Shown one piece after another: positions 11,375 to 20,586 of a DNA stretch of 64,000 bases. The notes below the pieces were generated by a model. That model worked only from the letters and a program-made list of their open reading frames with translations. It made no database searches and was not told the origin of the DNA. Both the position numbers and the translations under genes were made by a program. Source of the stretch: Enterococcus innesii (lineage in GTDB: Bacteria > Bacillota > Bacilli > Lactobacillales > Enterococcaceae); the NCBI GenBank assembly GCA_018982785.1, contig JAHHEN010000001.1:496001-560000 (forward strand). The letters run 5' to 3'. How positions within the stretch are numbered: the stretch's first letter is position 1; each line of letters begins with the position of its first letter.

Positions 11375-11743
11375 TTATTGGGTGATCGTTTGCCAACTTT
11401 CCAGTAGTTCGCTTAAAAGTGGGACGACCGTTTCTGCAGGGGCTGCCTCTTTTTGGACATTGGCACTGACTAGCTGATCGTACATATAGCCATACAGAGA
11501 ATCGAGATCTTCAGCGATAGCGCCGCCTTGCTCACGGTCTAAAGAGACCCGTAATTCCAATAAAATATTCTGCGCCTTGACAAATTGCTGATGAGCTTGG
11601 CTCAACTCTTCTTTTTCCAATGCGATCACTGCTAATTTGATATTTTTGATCGCTGCTTGCAACAGCATTTCAATCAGTTTGTTGGGGGAGGCACTCATTA
11701 CTTGGTTCTGCAAATAGTTGTTTTGCATTTTTTGATAATTCAT
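11375..11743 (-). CDS. fliS: Flagellin export chaperone FliS
   Basis: 122 residues, starting MNYQKMQNNYLQNQVMSASP, with the FliS pattern SPNKLIEMLLQAAIKN and QNILLELRVSLDREQGG. FliS binds the C-terminal disordered end of flagellin in the cytoplasm and keeps it from polymerising before export. It is the last gene of the flagellar supercluster. The longer upstream reading lacks a ribosome binding site, while GAGGAAAA precedes ATG 11743. I see no convincing terminator in the 165 bases to the next gene. Confidence 0.93.
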   Translation of the reverse strand: MNYQKMQNNYLQNQVMSASPNKLIEMLLQAAIKNIKLAVIALEKEELSQAHQQFVKAQNILLELRVSLDREQGGAIAEDLDSLYGYMYDQLVSANVQKEAAPAETVVPLLSELLESWQTITQ

Positions 11744-11756
11744 CTTTTTTTCCTCA

Positions 11757-12086
11757 CTATAAATCAAATTCGACGAAGGCGGCACTGTCTTCTTGCTGCA
11801 AATACGTTTTGACAAGATTGTTTTTGCGGTTCAAACGCCCCAATTCTTGTTTGATCTCTTGCTGCTGGGCTTTGACCTGGTCTAAGAACGCTTGATACGC
11901 TTGGATCACTTGTTGCGCCAATGCACTGGTTTGTGGACTATGGCTCTGTGCTTCTGCTTGCATGGCTGCTATGACCGCTGCATTGGCTGCCATCAAACGA
12001 CTGGCTTCTTCGCTGTCGCCGCGCCATTGGGCAAAACCAGTTAAAATCTGATTCAAACGTTCATCTAATGATACGTGTGGCTCCAT
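11757..12086 (-). CDS. FliT-like small helical protein between fliD and fliS
   Basis: 109 residues, acidic and glutamine-rich, predicted all-helical (AQQVIQAYQAFLDQVKAQQQ). ATG 12086 with GAAAGGAAA upstream is the start. Size, helicity, a central LGRLNRKNNLVKTYLQQ segment and position beside fliD and fliS suggest a FliT-type export chaperone for the cap protein. Sequence identity to known FliT is not obvious to me. The usual Bacillus order is fliD-fliS-fliT; here this gene comes between fliD and fliS. Confidence 0.6.
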   Translation of the reverse strand: MEPHVSLDERLNQILTGFAQWRGDSEEASRLMAANAAVIAAMQAEAQSHSPQTSALAQQVIQAYQAFLDQVKAQQQEIKQELGRLNRKNNLVKTYLQQEDSAAFVEFDL

Positions 12087-12159
12087 CGGTTGTTTCCTTT
12101 CATGTTGACGAGGGTTTCTTATGCGAATGAAAAATGACTGCTTTAATCGGCTATCCTGC

Positions 12160-13581
12160 CTAGTTTGACGTATTGGCAAACTGATTGCTTAGGTAGCTCA
12201 GCTGATTTTCAGCCTCCATCATCACGGAGTCTAACTTGGTAAACATTGTGATGTAACGCTCTTTTTTCATTGCTAAAATATCATCAAACCGTGTGATCTG
12301 CTTGTTTAAATCCTTGATGGTACTGTCATAGGTCGCAGATTTGGTGGCAATGATCCCTTTATTGGCTGAAGTATTGACGACATAGCTGTTGGCTAATTCT
12401 TTTAGGGCTAGTGTATAGCCAGTCTCTTTCGTGCTCGCAGTGCCATCAGCTTCTTTAGTTTTCGTACTTGCATAAAAGAAAGACTTCACAGCAGCGGGAT
12501 CTTCCGCTAAGGCTTCTTTTAACTTTGTCGTATCCAATCCCAATGTACCATCATTATCGACGGTGGAGATGCCTAGCTTATTGGCGGTCAGCTTTGAGCC
12601 GCTGACGGCTGGAATGGTGATCAAATTTCGCAATTGGGTCTGTAGACGAGTCAATGCACTGTCTCCCACCAAGGTCCCCGTCTTGTTGTTTTCACTACTA
12701 GGATCTCCCACGGTCAAATTGTCGCCGATAAAACTCATCAAGCTATTGTATTGATCCACTAATCCTTGCACTGCATCAACGACTTTCGAGGTATCATTGG
12801 CTAAAGAAAGCGTCACATGCTCCTCGCTTTTTTTCGCTAACGTCAGAGTGACACCATCGATAACATCCGTCACACTGTTGCTGTCGCGAGTGATCTTCAT
12901 GCCGTCTAGCTCAAAAATAGCCGGTTGGCCTTGCGTCGTTGTCGCAGTTGAACCGATCCCTAACCCTTCGGCAGCATTGCCGTCGATCAAGAAATTTTTG
13001 TCGCCCATTTTGGTGTTCGTTAAAATCAAACGGTTATCCACGATGCTCGCCGCGACGAAGGTCGTCTTGCTTTGGCTATTGATCTTGGCTGCCACATCTT
13101 TTAAGCTGTCTTCGGCCGTGATCTCGATCGAAGCGGTGATCGGTTTGCCATCTTCATCGACTTCCGAACTGGTCAATGACAGCTGACCACTGACATTTAG
13201 GGCCGTTTTGCTGCTTTGAGCTACTTGACTCCCCGTCACCTTCGTGGCTGTTGCTAGTTGGTTGACTTTTAGATCATAGGTGCCTTCTGGAGCTTCCGTT
13301 GTTCCTGCAATTGAAGCGATGCTGCTATTGGTGGTCGTCGCTTTTTTCGTTTGATAAGCATCATCTTTTTGTAATGCATCGACTTTTGACAAAAAGTTAG
13401 TCAAGCGAGTGCTGATATCACTCCATGCCGTTTTTTGTGCTTTTAGCGACGTGATTTTATTCTCAGCGCGGGTCTTGTTGATCGCATCTGCCGCCAATAA
13501 TTTTTCAATATCTTCTGAAGTCACGCCAGAATAACTCCCTAGCGTTGTACTGATTCCTGAACTGCTGGTTACACTTGCCAT
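12160..13581 (-). CDS. fliD: Flagellar filament cap protein FliD
   Basis: 473 residues. The N-terminus (GSYSGVTSEDIEKLL, KITSLKAQKTAWSDI) and C-terminal coiled coil (KDLNKQITRFDDILAMKKERY) are FliD hallmarks; FliD N and FliD C domains flank a variable middle. FliD pentamers cap the growing filament and insert flagellin. ATG 13581 follows AAAGGGATG, which also holds the stop codon of flaG; the genes are four bases apart and probably translationally coupled. Confidence 0.95.
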   Translation of the reverse strand: MASVTSSSGISTTLGSYSGVTSEDIEKLLAADAINKTRAENKITSLKAQKTAWSDISTRLTNFLSKVDALQKDDAYQTKKATTTNSSIASIAGTTEAPEGTYDLKVNQLATATKVTGSQVAQSSKTALNVSGQLSLTSSEVDEDGKPITASIEITAEDSLKDVAAKINSQSKTTFVAASIVDNRLILTNTKMGDKNFLIDGNAAEGLGIGSTATTTQGQPAIFELDGMKITRDSNSVTDVIDGVTLTLAKKSEEHVTLSLANDTSKVVDAVQGLVDQYNSLMSFIGDNLTVGDPSSENNKTGTLVGDSALTRLQTQLRNLITIPAVSGSKLTANKLGISTVDNDGTLGLDTTKLKEALAEDPAAVKSFFYASTKTKEADGTASTKETGYTLALKELANSYVVNTSANKGIIATKSATYDSTIKDLNKQITRFDDILAMKKERYITMFTKLDSVMMEAENQLSYLSNQFANTSN

Positions 13582-13585
13582 GTTT

Positions 13586-13999
13586 TCATCCCTTTCGATC
13601 GACCGCGATGCCCATGTCATCCCATATTTTCCCAATCACGTCTAGCATGTTGGCGGGCGGGATCTCTTTGATCACTTCGTTGGTCTGCATATCCACTAAA
13701 CGCACCATCGTACGCCCTGTGCGCTCATGTACTTCATAAGCCAATTTCATATCTTTGCCAAGTAGTCGCTGATTCACTTCCTCCACGGAGGCTGCGATCT
13801 TGTGCTGATCGGCTACTGAAAAATAGTGGATCGGCGGTTCAGTGGCCACTGTCTGTTCCTTTTTCTCCGCCAGTTTCCCCTCTTGGTGTTGCGGCTGAAG
13901 GTTGGCGTTCTCTTGATTTAGGGATTCGATCGGACGTGCTTTAGCGACCGACGCAACGGCTTCGATCGGGTGTATTCCTGACATTGGCTGAATATCCAT
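13586..13999 (-). CDS. flaG: FlaG family protein
   Basis: 137 residues. The C-terminal half carries the FlaG domain (LAYEVHERTGRTMVRLVDMQTNEVIKEIPPANMLD), while the N-terminal half is hydrophilic and variable. FlaG proteins influence filament length in other bacteria. It lies between fliC and fliD, its usual place, and is coupled to fliD. Confidence 0.9.
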   Translation of the reverse strand: MDIQPMSGIHPIEAVASVAKARPIESLNQENANLQPQHQEGKLAEKKEQTVATEPPIHYFSVADQHKIAASVEEVNQRLLGKDMKLAYEVHERTGRTMVRLVDMQTNEVIKEIPPANMLDVIGKIWDDMGIAVDRKG

Positions 14000-14038
14000 C
14001 AGAGCTTCCTCATTTCTAAGCGTTTTTGTGCTGCTATG

Positions 14039-14079
14039 TAAAACACAAGAACTGCGCTTCCCCTAGGCAGTCCTTGTGT
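14039..14079 (-). terminator. Terminator after fliC
   Basis: ACACAAGGACTGC / GCAGTTCTTGTGT stem followed by TTTT on the minus strand, between fliC and flaG. It should make fliC mostly monocistronic, with readthrough feeding flaG-fliD-fliT-fliS. Confidence 0.75.
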
Positions 14080-14101
14080 CAGTGGTTCACTTGATCAAAA
14101 A

Positions 14102-15184
14102 TTATCCTTGTAACAAGCTCAATACGCTGTTAGGCATTGAGTTTGCTTGTGCCAACATTGAAGTTGCTGCTTGAGAAAGGATGTTGCTCTTCGTAAAGCT
14201 CATCATTTCTTGCGCCATATCAACGTCACGGATACGTGAGTTTGCTTCAGATAGGTTTTCTTGCGTTGTACCTAAGTTGTTGATTGTGTGTTCTAGACGG
14301 TTTTGCGCCGCACCAAGATCCGCACGTTGTGCAGAAACTGCTTTGATCGCTTCATCGATTTTTGTGATTGGGTTGTTTTCAACGCTGACAGTTGCCGCTG
14401 CTGCTTTGCCTTCATCAGAAGCGGTAAATGTTGCTAAAGCATCATCGTATGTTTTTTGAGCTGTTGCTTTTGCTGTATCATCCGCTGCTGTATCGATGGC
14501 TGTTTGTAATTCAGCAACTGTTTTACCAGCTGCCGCATCAACTGTGCCGTCCGCTGCATATTTTGTTGTAGCATCTGCTTTGAAGGCAGTCGCTACTGCT
14601 TTATCTTTTGCTGCAGCAACAGCTTTAGCATCGCTTGTGTCAATGGCTTGTGTTAAATCTAAGCCTTTTACTTTCAACGCAGATGAGCTCATGTTGTTGA
14701 TTGAAACGCTCATTGTTTGGTTTGCGTTGGCACCGATTTGGAAAGTGAATGATTTCGCATCATCGCCTTCACCAGTTAACAAGCTTTTTGTATTGAATTC
14801 AGTGGTATTGCTGATACGGTCGATTTCATCAGACAATGCAGTGTATTCTTTGTTGATCGCACTGCGGTCGTCATCACTTAACGTACCGTTTGAACTTTGA
14901 ACCGCAAGATCACGCATACGGCCTAAGATGCTGTGGGTTTCATTTAATGCACCTTCTGCTGTTTGGATCAATGAAATACCATCTTGTGCATTGCTTTTTG
15001 CTTGTGACAAACCGCCGATTTGGCCTTTCATTTTTTCAGAAATTGCTAAGCCAGCTGCGTCGTCCCCAGCTTTGTTGATGCGTAAGCCTGAAGATAATTT
15101 AGACAAAGAATTGCTTTTAGAAGCATTTGCTGCCGTTAGGCGTGAGTAAGTATTCAATGCTGAAACGTTTGTATTGATTCTCAT
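14102..15184 (-). CDS. fliC: Flagellin
   Basis: 360 residues. The conserved D0/D1 ends are clear: N-terminal RINTNVSALNTYSRL and LRINKAGDDAAGLAISEKM, C-terminal NRLEHTINNLGTTQENL and an end in SVLSLLQG. The stretch MRDLAVQSSNGTL lies in the D1 region recognised by TLR5 in other flagellins. The middle (about residues 180-275) is almost only Ala, Lys, Asp and Thr, probably helical, in place of a folded D2/D3. A sigma-28 promoter lies 50-76 bases upstream, and AGGAGGAAC precedes the ATG. It is the only flagellin gene seen in the window. Confidence 0.97.
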   Translation of the reverse strand: MRINTNVSALNTYSRLTAANASKSNSLSKLSSGLRINKAGDDAAGLAISEKMKGQIGGLSQAKSNAQDGISLIQTAEGALNETHSILGRMRDLAVQSSNGTLSDDDRSAINKEYTALSDEIDRISNTTEFNTKSLLTGEGDDAKSFTFQIGANANQTMSVSINNMSSSALKVKGLDLTQAIDTSDAKAVAAAKDKAVATAFKADATTKYAADGTVDAAAGKTVAELQTAIDTAADDTAKATAQKTYDDALATFTASDEGKAAAATVSVENNPITKIDEAIKAVSAQRADLGAAQNRLEHTINNLGTTQENLSEANSRIRDVDMAQEMMSFTKSNILSQAATSMLAQANSMPNSVLSLLQG

Positions 15185-15233
15185 GTGTAGTTCCTCCTAA
15201 TTTTTATTCGCTAAGGTTTCCCTCTGCTACTAT

Positions 15234-15260
15234 TTATCGGAAGAAACCGTTCAGGGTTAA
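15234..15260 (-). promoter_or_regulatory. Sigma-28 promoter of fliC
   Basis: Minus-strand TTAA (15257-15260), 15-base spacer, TCCGATAA (15234-15241). It matches the pattern shared by five sites in this window and lies at a normal distance from the flagellin start. Confidence 0.85.
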
Positions 15261-15280
15261 GCCTTTTTTCTAAAAAAAAT

Positions 15281-15317
15281 AAAAAACTTTTGCTCTCAGC
15301 AAAGAACAAAAGTTTTT
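15281..15317 (-). terminator. Terminator after flgL
   Basis: AAAAACTTTTG / CAAAAGTTTTT stem with a T-rich tail on the minus strand, directly after the flgL stop. It separates the flgM-flgN-flgK-flgL operon from fliC. Confidence 0.8.
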
Positions 15318-15320
15318 GGG

Positions 15321-16241
15321 TTAATTTAAATAATCTAGAATGGACATCTGCATGATCTTTGTTCCCATTGCTAATGTTGAGCGGTAGGCAGTCATTTGAT
15401 TTTGATATTCCATATACTTTTCCGCAATATCGACGTCTTGTTTGTTGGACAGTGTTTCGGTCAAGTTCAGCTTTTCCGTCTCATTCCGATCAGCTGCCGC
15501 CTCCAAGCGATTGTAGAGGGTGCCGATCTGCGCCCGTACATTCACCACATTAGTGGCATGCTGGTCATGAGCGGTTAAAAGCTCGCCCCCTAAGGCATCT
15601 TTATCATCACTGCGCAACGCAGACAATAAATCATTGAAGTAGGTGCTTAAATTTTGGGGATCCGTAGCGGTACCCGTCTCGTTCATCAGACGATCACCGC
15701 TGGCTAACAGATCCACCGAGACCCCGTTTGCGATTTCTCGCGGCAAGTCTTCGCTGGTGCCATTGTATTTGATACCGACGATGGCGTCATTTTCTTTGAC
15801 GATCTCAAAAGGCGCCGTCGTTGTATTCGTTCCGCTAAATAGATAGCGGCCATCAAAGTTGGTGTTTAATGATTCAACGATGCCTTCGATCTCTTGCTCG
15901 ATCTCTGAACGATTTGCCCCTAATTCCTCACTGCCAGCTGTCGCATTGGCAGAAGATTGAACCAATGAGCGAATCCGCAGCATCGAGGTACTGACGCTTT
16001 CTAAAGCAGAATCTTGGGCTTTTGTCCAAGAAATACTGTCTTTGATCGTATTATTGTAAGTTTTGTTTTGATTTAACGACACATTGAGATCCATGATTTT
16101 TGAAACCAGCAGCGGATTATCCGAGGACTTGCTGACTTCTTTCAAGCTCGATAGCTGATTCAACGTGGATTGGACTTTGGAGGCGTTGGTTCCTAGATTT
16201 CGTAAAAAATCATTGTAGGTGATGGAATTGGAAATACGCAT
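15321..16241 (-). CDS. flgL: Flagellar hook-filament junction protein FlgL
   Basis: 306 residues, with the flagellin-like N-terminus RISNSITYNDFLRNL and C-terminus EYQNQMTAYRSTLAMGTKIM. FlgL (HAP3) forms the second junction zone between hook and filament. It starts three bases after the flgK stop, and the pair is probably translationally coupled. Confidence 0.95.
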   Translation of the reverse strand: MRISNSITYNDFLRNLGTNASKVQSTLNQLSSLKEVSKSSDNPLLVSKIMDLNVSLNQNKTYNNTIKDSISWTKAQDSALESVSTSMLRIRSLVQSSANATAGSEELGANRSEIEQEIEGIVESLNTNFDGRYLFSGTNTTTAPFEIVKENDAIVGIKYNGTSEDLPREIANGVSVDLLASGDRLMNETGTATDPQNLSTYFNDLLSALRSDDKDALGGELLTAHDQHATNVVNVRAQIGTLYNRLEAAADRNETEKLNLTETLSNKQDVDIAEKYMEYQNQMTAYRSTLAMGTKIMQMSILDYLN

Positions 16242-16244
16242 GGT

Positions 16245-17767
16245 CTACACTCCTGTTCGATTGATCAATGTGTCTAACATTTCAGAAACGACCGATAATA
16301 TGCGGGCATTGGCCTGAAATCCTTGTTGGAAACGAATCACATCTGACATTTCTTCATTTAATGAAACCCCAGACACCGATTGATTTTTGTATTCTAGTTG
16401 ATTCAGCAGCGACAATTGGGCACTGACTGTATTGTCGGCTTGCTGTTTTGAGATCCCGTTTTTGGTGACGATGCTGTTAAAATAGCTGCTGACACTCATG
16501 CCAGATGCTGCATTGGCAAACGTCAATGTCTCAGAATCAAAAGAAGCGATCGTGTTTTCTGACAACGGAAAATCCAATTTGGCACTGCTGAGTTTCGCCA
16601 TTGCAGCAGCTCTTGAACCATCTCCTGCTGCATTGCTCGTTCCGCCGGTCACCAGACTTGGGTTATCTAACAGTGCTTGGCTGACCCGAATCGTCGTCGC
16701 TGTGCCGGTATCATCTTGGCCGATCTCAAATAGTCCGCTTGTACGAGAAGCACCGCCGGTAAAGACCATGTTCATGGCTTGCGCGATCGTCGTCGTAAAG
16801 TTGTTCAATTCCGTCAAGCGGCTGCCGATTTCACCAGATGATGCTTGCAGGCCCCCGATCGCACCTTCTTTGATCGGCAATTCTGTATAGGCGGTGTCGC
16901 CATTGTCGGTGGTTTTCGTCAACAAGACGGTTCCTGCTGGATAAGACCCTGTGATGGTTTCGGCAGGATTCAAGGCGTTGCCGTCTTTGGAAACTAAGGC
17001 GCCTGTGTCGCTTTGTCCCACCACCACACTAAGGGTATTGCGTTCCTCCGCACTTAAGATCGTCTGTCCGCCATGGATACAAACCCACGGCCATATTGAT
17101 CGGTCTTGGTTTCGATCCCTGCTAGACCCGAGAGATCTTTCAACAGACTGTCTCGACGATCTAAAAGATCATTGGGTGTCTCACCACTCGTCGTCAACCC
17201 ATAGATCTGTTCATTCAAGGATTGTAGCTGTTTGACCTTCTCATTGAAGTCCAGCGCGGATTTTTCGATGGTATCCAGCGTATCGCTTTGCAACTGCGTC
17301 ATTTGTTTGCCCATTTGGTTGATGGTATCGGCAAACGTACTGCTGTTTTCCAGCACGAGGGTCTTAGACGTATCCAGTTCAGGATTGTTGGCTAATGCGG
17401 TCCAAGAATCAAACATCGTTGCCAGCTGTTTGGACAGTCCGTTGTCAGAAGGCTCATTCATTAAACTTTCCAGCTGTCCTAATATGTCTGCTTTTTGTTC
17501 ATAATATGTATAGGTAGAATTGGCATTGCGTACTTGTCCAATGACAAAATCATCGACGATCCGTTCGACACTGCCGACTTTCACACCCATACCGATGCTG
17601 CCGACACCCGCTAGATGGTAAGACGCTTCAGCTTGCAAGTTGACTCGTTGTCTTGAGTAGCCGTCTGTATTGGTATTTGCAATGTTGTGGCTGCTGGTTT
17701 GCAACGCTGCTTGATTGGCGGTCATGCCCCGGGTTGCGGTGCCTAATGAACCAAATAGTCCTGTCAT
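16245..17767 (-). CDS. flgK: Flagellar hook-associated protein FlgK (frameshifted in this sequence)
   Basis: About 507 residues once joined. The N-terminus GSLGTATRGMTANQAALQTS and the rod/hook signature HNIANTNTDGYSRQRVN are typical, as is the C-terminus FQQGFQANARILSVVSEML. FlgK (HAP1) is the first junction ring at the hook tip. The frame breaks near 17066-17073, where one G is missing on the coding strand (FVSMGGQTILSAEERN). Both halves align with the family without other loss, so a base-call error is likely. Confidence 0.92.
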
Positions 17768-17778
17768 AGAAGTACTCC

Positions 17779-18134
17779 TTACATTTTTTGATCGATGATC
17801 GCTGTTGAGACTGCTTGTTTTTCTTGATATTTCGAATAAGTATTTGCCGGTGTCTTGATATTTTCTTTGACTGCATCCATCAAAACAGTTTGGAAACTAA
17901 TGGCTTGTTCCGTCAGCAGGAGATTCTCGGCTTGCTGCACTTGGATCTGGCGGATGAGTTCTTTGATCGCCACTGAAAGAGTTCCTTCATACGTGGAAAA
18001 AACGGGTACGAAGGCGGTTTTTTCTCGACGAGTTCTGGTAATTTTTCTGCTTGATTTTTGATCAAGCAGGTCTTTTCTTTTTGCAGCAACCGCAAGAACT
18101 GCTGTAGCTGACGCTCAAATTCCCGTTCTGTCAT
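17779..18134 (-). CDS. flgN: FlgN-type export chaperone (frameshifted in this sequence)
   Basis: About 118 residues. The N-terminal half (FERQLQQFLRLLQKEKTCL) and C-terminal half (ELIRQIQVQQAENLLLTEQA) form the long-helix pattern of FlgN, the chaperone of FlgK and FlgL. The frame breaks at an A6 run on the coding strand (18018-18023) that must be seven to give VEKKTAFVPVF. It lies between flgM and flgK, as in Bacillus, and the ATG directly follows the flgM stop. Confidence 0.82.
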
Positions 18135-18410
18135 CTAGTCGACCTGCTTTTCATCTTGTTGCAGCATTTTATCGGCGATTGTTTCGGCAGATACTTGGTA
18201 GGTGCCTTCTTTGATCGCTCGTTTCAATTCTGCCACTCGTTCACTGCGACTGGCTATTTGATTGGCACTCTTTTGAATGGCTTGAGCTGTTTCGGACAAT
18301 TGAACATCGACGGTTTTTTCTGTCTGAGCAGCAGTTGGCTTTTCTTGTTTGACCGCTTCACGTTTGATGGCCTTGTCGCTGTATTCTGCGTACCCTCTTT
18401 CGATTTTCAT
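18135..18410 (-). CDS. flgM: Anti-sigma-28 factor FlgM
   Basis: 91 residues. The C-terminal half (RVAELKRAIKEGTYQVSAETIADKML) is the sigma-28-binding region. FlgM holds FliA inactive until the hook is complete and FlgM is exported. It is first in the flgM-flgN-flgK-flgL operon and lies directly behind a sigma-28 promoter, so FliA controls its own inhibitor. Confidence 0.95.
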   Translation of the reverse strand: MKIERGYAEYSDKAIKREAVKQEKPTAAQTEKTVDVQLSETAQAIQKSANQIASRSERVAELKRAIKEGTYQVSAETIADKMLQQDEKQVD

Positions 18411-18444
18411 AGGTTCTCCTCCGTTCTCATTCTTCTACCCTCTA

Positions 18445-18471
18445 CTATCGGTCAAATCACAAAAAAGTTAA
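18445..18471 (-). promoter_or_regulatory. Sigma-28 promoter of flgM-flgN-flgK-flgL
   Basis: Minus-strand TTAA (18468-18471), 15-base spacer, ACCGATAG (18445-18452). Its -35 element lies inside the 3' arm of the fliY terminator hairpin. Confidence 0.83.
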
Positions 18472-18491
18472 ACCCATATGTTTAACTTTTT
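18461..18491 (-). terminator. Terminator after fliY, overlapping the flgM promoter
   Basis: AAAAAGTTAAAC-atatg-GGTTTAACTTTTTT hairpin, 15 bases past the fliY stop. It marks the end of the long flagellar/chemotaxis transcript. Confidence 0.85.
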
Positions 18492-18505
18492 GCGATTTCT
18501 TCAAA

Positions 18506-19564
18506 TTAATGCAAATTGTGGATGCGTTGTTTTTGCGAAAGAATGTTGGTGATCCGCACACCGAAGTTTTCATTGATGACCACGACTTCCCCAGTGGCGA
18601 TCAGTTTGCCGTTCAACAAAATCTCTAGCGGTTCATCCGTCAGTTTTTCCAGTTCGATGACGGACCCTGTATTGAAAGATAAAATGTCCTTAATGGTTTT
18701 TTTGCTGCGGCCTAACACGACACTTAGATCCAATGGCACATCAAGGATCAAGTCCAAATTATCCCCATCGCTCACTCCGCTGGAGGTCAATGTTTGAAAC
18801 GCCGGTTTGCTGACTTCTACGGGCTTTGATGCAGCCGCTGGTTCTGGCGTAGGTGCAGCAACGGGTGCCGTTGGCTGCGGTGTTGGTGTTTCCCGAGTAA
18901 CGACAGTCGCTTCATCGGACAGCATCGCACTGGCGATATCGTTGACCACAGGATCCGTAAAAATCTGCATGATTTTGCTTTCGATCAGACCTTCGACGCG
19001 CAAAGAAAACGAGATACAGTAAATCTCTTCCTCTGCCTCGATCCCGCTATACTCAATGTTTTCTGGTGTCTCCCATAGTTTGACGATCGGCGGCAAGATA
19101 TCCACTTTGCGGCTGATCATCGTTGCCATCGAAGTCGAGGCAGTCCCAATCATTTGGTTCATGGCTTCTGCCACAGCACTTAGCTCTAATTCCGTAAATT
19201 GAGTGTTGCTGGTTTCACCAGTTCCACCCATCATTAAATCGGCGATCACGATGGCATCTTTGACTTCTAACAGCATCAAATTACTGCCTAAAAGTCCTTC
19301 TTTAAATTCAACTGTCGTCGCTACTTTTGGTGCAACGAGGTCGTTTAAGATCTCACCAAATTTGATTTTAGACACCCGGGGAGTCGTGATGCTGACCCGA
19401 CGATCAAGAATGGAAGACAACGTCGTCGCCGCTTGCGACATGGAGATATTGCCAACTTCGCCGATAATATCGACTTTGACTTGCTCTTCTAATCCTTGCG
19501 GCTGGGTTGGGGCACTTTGATTCAACAATGCATCGATTTCTGCTTGGGATAAACGTTCACTCAT
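18506..19564 (-). CDS. fliY: Flagellar switch protein FliY (CheC-like phosphatase plus FliN domain)
   Basis: 352 residues. The first ~20 residues (LSQAEIDALLNQ) resemble the CheY-binding start of FliM/FliY. Residues about 30-210 are a CheC/CheX-type domain (GEVGNISMSQAATTL, ELSAVAEAMNQMIGTA). A Pro/Ala-rich linker follows, and the last ~85 residues are the FliN C-ring domain (LDVPLDLSVVLGRSKKTIKDI). FliY thus combines motor structure with CheY-P dephosphorylation, as in Bacillus. Its start overlaps the fliM stop by eight bases. Confidence 0.94.
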   Translation of the reverse strand: MSERLSQAEIDALLNQSAPTQPQGLEEQVKVDIIGEVGNISMSQAATTLSSILDRRVSITTPRVSKIKFGEILNDLVAPKVATTVEFKEGLLGSNLMLLEVKDAIVIADLMMGGTGETSNTQFTELELSAVAEAMNQMIGTASTSMATMISRKVDILPPIVKLWETPENIEYSGIEAEEEIYCISFSLRVEGLIESKIMQIFTDPVVNDIASAMLSDEATVVTRETPTPQPTAPVAAPTPEPAAASKPVEVSKPAFQTLTSSGVSDGDNLDLILDVPLDLSVVLGRSKKTIKDILSFNTGSVIELEKLTDEPLEILLNGKLIATGEVVVINENFGVRITNILSQKQRIHNLH

Positions 19565-20569
19565 AGTTCTGCTCCTCTTCTAACTTGTCTAATAATTCAA
19601 TGGCTAAACGGTCCTCTTGCTTCCCAGGTTTTGCTCGGAAGTAAGGTTTTCCATCGATGAAGGTCTCTAATGGTTCAGTGATTTTTTTGTCTAGTTTGAT
19701 GACATCGCCTTCTTCTAAGTGGAGAAACTCAGAAAGACTCATTTGAGCATGGCCCAGCAGAACTTCTAGATTCAATCCGACGCCATTCAAACTTTTTTGC
19801 AACTCGCGGCTATCGTCTTGGTTGACGGGCTGATTGCTATCAAACCAATTGCGGAAACTTAATTTATCAATGATCCCTTCAAAAAAGACATAGGGGATAC
19901 ATAGATTGATGAAATGTTTCACTTCAAAAATTTTGATAGTAAAGGTCACTAATACGACGGGTTCGTTGGGCGACATGTTTTGCATCAATTGCGGATTCGT
20001 ATCGATTCCATCCAAAACTGAATCCAAGGCAACGATGTCCTTCCAAACATTTTGGTAGACCCGTACAAATTGTGCTACTACTTCTTCCAAGATCGCTGTT
20101 TCAATATCAGTAAAACTTTTTTCTCGCTAAAATCCATTTCGATCGGCTTGTTTTGATAAACATCCAAGCCGCCGCACAACAACTCCACCAACATCATACA
20201 CAGTTGTGGGTTCATCTCGATCATCTGGATCCCGCTCAAAGGCTGAGAATGAAAGAGCCCCAACAAAGTAAATTTTGGTATCGAATGGATAAATTCGTCA
20301 TAACTGACTTGTTCGATAGCTGCCAACTGCAAAGAAACATTGGTTCGCAGTTGGGTAGAAAGCATGCTGCTGCTCATCTTCGAGAAATCCTCGAAGATCA
20401 TGTGCAGGGTATTGACGTATTCTTTCGACAGCTTTGTTGGTCGGCGAAAATCGTAGGCTTTCACTTTGGCTTGTTTGTCTTCTATCTCAATAATTTCTTG
20501 ATCGATCTCTCCGCTGCTCATCGCATTCAACAATAAATCAATCTCTTGCTGCGTCAATACCTGATCCAC
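19557..20569 (-). CDS. fliM: Flagellar motor switch protein FliM (frameshifted in this sequence)
   Basis: About 337 residues. The N-terminal LTQQEIDLLLNAM binds phospho-CheY; the middle has the CheC-like fold (MIFEDFSKMSSSMLSTQL); the C-terminal FliN-like domain contains VGLNLEVLLGHAQMSLSEFL. The frame is broken at 20117-20122: six A on the coding strand where seven give SEKKSFTDIETAILEE. The start is GTG with GGGGGA upstream. It belongs to the same transcript as cheW and cheY. Confidence 0.92.
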
Positions 20570-20586
20570 ACTAATCCCCCATTTTT

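Noticed and set aside
12797-13186. Long open frames antisense to fliD, flhA, cheA, ppdK and others
   Set aside because: They lack ribosome binding sites and family motifs and mirror strongly coding sequence on the other strand.
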